Source of the DNA: Pithys albifrons albifrons
Lineage: Eukaryota > Chordata > Aves > Passeriformes > Thamnophilidae
Direction of reading: 5' to 3'
NCBI RefSeq assembly: GCF_047495875.1
Contig: NC_092466.1
Coordinates: 16,178,561-16,242,560, forward strand
Length of the DNA: 64,000 nt
The notes beneath the pieces are model-generated. The model did no database searches and had not been told where the DNA came from. It worked only from the letters and a program-made list of their open reading frames with translations. Shown here piece after piece: positions 61,660-64,000 of this stretch (the first letter of the stretch is position 1; each line of letters starts with the position of its first letter). The translations under genes and the position numbers were made by a program.

Positions 61660-62046
61660 GTAAGTAAAATTATTATCATAAAACTTTTAAGGAAATAATA
61701 TTCTTTTTCTTATGCCAATAAATGTAACTGACTTCGTAAAGGGCACCGATGATATTTGTTATGAAATTTTAATAAATATTAGTTGTGAAAGAGCAGTGTC
61801 TTAATCTGGGGCTTGCTGCTTCAGCTATACTGATTTGACTCCATACTGGCAATACAATAATTTTCATTTACAGAATTACTCTTCATTTACATCTGAATGA
61901 GGGAAGGGATATTAAAAATACCTAATGGATAGCATTTTTAAAGGAGCTATTAATTAATTAAATGTTTTCATTTCATTATCTACCTTATCCTTCAGGTAAA
62001 TTAAAGCAATTTACAAATAATTATGTGAAAAAAAGGACAAGGAAAA

Positions 62047-62082
62047 ATCTCTCCCCCACCTCCTCCACCCCCGTCCCTCCAT
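62047..62082. repeat. C-rich low-complexity tract
   Basis: CTCTCCCCCACCTCC followed by TCCACCCCCGTCCCTCC: a short pyrimidine, mostly C, run. Confidence 0.75.
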
Positions 62083-63464
62083 GAAAACTCAAGTACTTTG
62101 GATTTTCACCACTTGGAAATGCTCCAGTCAGTGTCTTGCAATCCTGACATAGCCCTCTCGTGCCTAGTGAGTTAGTGTTCAACAGACCTCCACAAGCTCT
62201 CCAGGCATCACATTGTTACTAATTCTTGGCATGAAGTGAGAGGTATCAATAAAGTACAATAAATCTTTCCAAGTAAATGTAGCAGAAAGTGAATTAGATG
62301 GCAAAGTTAAATACAGTGTGTGTAACAGATCAGCATGACAATGACTGGCACACTAATGGGTATTTTTATACTCTGGCAGCACTAGTACTCTGGAGAACAT
62401 CACTCTTAGTTACTGCTTTGAGCATCTCTTGTAATATGTTTGAAACTGGTTATGTTCTGGGCATGAAAAGTGGCAACCAAGGAGAATGGTTCATAAGGGA
62501 GCATCTGGCTCCTTAAAACTATTTTTATAGGTAATTGAAATTTAAATTCTGGTGAGAAATCAGTGCATACCATGGCTACCTGTTTGCTTTGCCTAGGACC
62601 CAACTCATATTCATATATTTCCTCAAATTTATCCAATTAAACAGTCATTTACAATCAAGAGTATATTATGAGACTATTATTTATGTTCATAGGTGTGAGA
62701 CATTTTTCATTTTGGTGCAGTTACAGAGGTTATACTTCTTAGCAAATCAATACCTGGTACAGAAAATAAGGGACAGATGAGGGATGGTTATAAAACTGAG
62801 TAAAAATACCGCTTCTAATTCAATGGCAGCTTAGTGAGTTACGTGCCTTACTAATTTTTTATAGTATTAGTACAGTAAATGTAGATGCATAAACTTGGAC
62901 TTTTTTTACACAACAGATATTTTAAGTGATCCAAAATTACATTCTGCTTGAAATAAGAGCATCCTGAGAGACTATTCCACTGGGGAGCATTCCATTCTCC
63001 ACTTTGCATCAAATATGCAGCATTCAAATGTACTTCAAGTATTCATGTAGCTTTGTGTTCTCTGCTTACCCACTTAAATATAGGTGGTAACTTACCTATC
63101 TTCTCACAGATATCTTTCAGAGAATCTTTTCTTATGCCTGTCTGACCCCAAATTATATACTCTTTGTAGTGTTTCTAGGTTCATTAATATGTGAATGTAC
63201 ATTTTTGTTTAAGTTAGATTTCAAAAATTCAGATACGTTTTTCTGCTTTTTTTTTGTGATAATACCCAGTGGGACTGTATCTATTTAGCTGAGAGGTTTC
63301 TCAGCCTGGGAGAAAAAGTCATTCTGCCCTTTTTATAGTAACTTGTAGATAATTTCTGGCTTGACAAGAATGTGATACCAGAAGTTTCCTCACTGGAATT
63401 GGAGGGGCTGCAACTAATCACACATGCCTAAATGAGTATGAAGTGTCACACAGTGTCATTTTTA

Positions 63465-63790
63465 GAGCTGGAATGGATAATGACAGATCACCTGGTCTGC
63501 TTTCTGACCCAGTGGGGAATTAGCTATATCCAAAGCATTCTTGACAGTTATTTATCTGAGGTGCTTTAAATGCTCCCATAATGGATAGACCACACTTCAT
63601 TCCAACAGCTTATTATCCTAATTGTCCTAACAGCTAGGAAACATTTCAAAAAAATCTAATCTAAATTTTTCTTGCTGCAGTTTAAGCCCATTACTTCCTG
63701 TCCTAGTCCAAGAGATAAGGAAAGTAACTTATTCCTCTTTCCAGAAATCCATGCAATATTTACAGTATAGAACCTAATAACAGCTGTACT
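63465..63790 (-). mobile_element. Old CR1 LINE fragment
   Basis: Antisense CR1 features are recognisable on the + strand: GATCACCTGGTCTGCTTTCTGACC-like start (quoted as GATCACCTGG and TCTGACC), ATTCCAACAGCTTATTA with AATTGTCCTAACAGCTAGGA, TTGCTGCAGTTTAAGCCCAT and TACTTCCTGTCCTAGTCC. This matches older CR1 subfamilies, where the ordered blocks are the same. It is 5'-truncated and much mutated. Confidence 0.75.
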
Positions 63791-64000
63791 AGCCTGTACT
63801 GCCAGTTCAGTTCCCTGTCTGTAACCATGGCTAAAAAGAGACCGTAGGGAAGAGGCAAAACTAGGCAAATATTCCTCCTCCCTTCGACCCATGTTCTCCC
63901 AGTTTCTATCTAGGATTTCATTAGCCAGAAGTGTGTTTGTTTAGATCACTCATCCTCAGGACAGTTCTGTTAGACTCATACTGCCCTGTAAACTACTTTA

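Larger units (their letters stand above)
61660..64000 (+). other. ADGRA1 intron after the TM4 exon (runs off the window)
   Basis: The intron starts with GTAAGT. The exon encoding the conserved YCWMAWEPS-type segment of extracellular loop 2 was looked for and is not in the remaining 2.3 kb. The region holds a C-rich tract near 62047-62085 and an old CR1 at its right end. Confidence 0.8.

Noticed and set aside
61657..61662. In-frame TAG after CCA as the end of the protein
   Set aside because: The TAG overlaps a perfect GTAAGT donor, and the family continues with Tyr-Cys-Trp here, so it is intronic after splicing.
1..64000. CRISPR arrays, prophage, toxin or operon-like systems
   Set aside because: No regularly spaced repeats, dense coding or ribosome-binding sites; the window is clearly vertebrate intronic DNA.

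Overview
The window looks like nuclear DNA of a bird. It is AT-rich, intron-dominated sequence with avian-type CR1 LINE fragments (3' ends with the ATTCTATGAT-type tail), a bird-style solo LTR, and no Alu or other mammalian repeats. No bacterial, CRISPR, prophage or operon-like features are present. Almost all open reading frames longer than 60 codons are chance frames in intronic DNA.

The one gene I can identify is on the + strand: an internal part of ADGRA1 (GPR123), an adhesion GPCR of the ADGRA group. Six coding exons with good splice sites and compatible phases were found: 17819-18026, 18958-19166, 28096-28223, 29070-29193, 35901-36046 and 61564-61659. Joined, they give about 303 codons without a stop. 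They cover the C-terminal part of a GAIN-like domain, a degenerate GPS/tethered-agonist segment, and TM1 to TM4 plus the start of extracellular loop 2. The gene continues past the right edge of the window; any exons for its more N-terminal domains were not recognised. The known mammalian ADGRA1 proteins, as I remember them, begin just before TM1, so the intact GAIN/GPS exons here are notable.

Layout. 1-17.8 kb: no recognised gene. Two phase-compatible candidate exons of unknown identity lie at 328-456 and 7201-7341, with CR1 fragments at 2.5 kb and 14.8 kb. 17.8-36.0 kb: exons 1 to 5 of the ADGRA1 segment with introns of about 0.9, 8.9, 0.85 and 6.7 kb. 36.0-61.6 kb: one 25.5 kb intron holding a 631-bp solo LTR (48.1-48.7 kb), a full-length 5S-rRNA-derived SINE with perfect target-site duplications (52.17-52.48 kb), CR1 fragments and an old dispersed repeat (57.5 kb). 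61.56 kb: the TM4 exon. 61.66-64 kb: intron with an old CR1.

The two most interesting items are the retained but cysteine-poor GPS in an avian ADGRA1, and the 5S-SINE. The SINE's 3' end (UUCG-type hairpin plus short tandem tail) suggests mobilisation by an RTE-type LINE. I found no convincing evidence for a wholly new biological system. All gene identifications rest on remembered family sequences and not on a database search.
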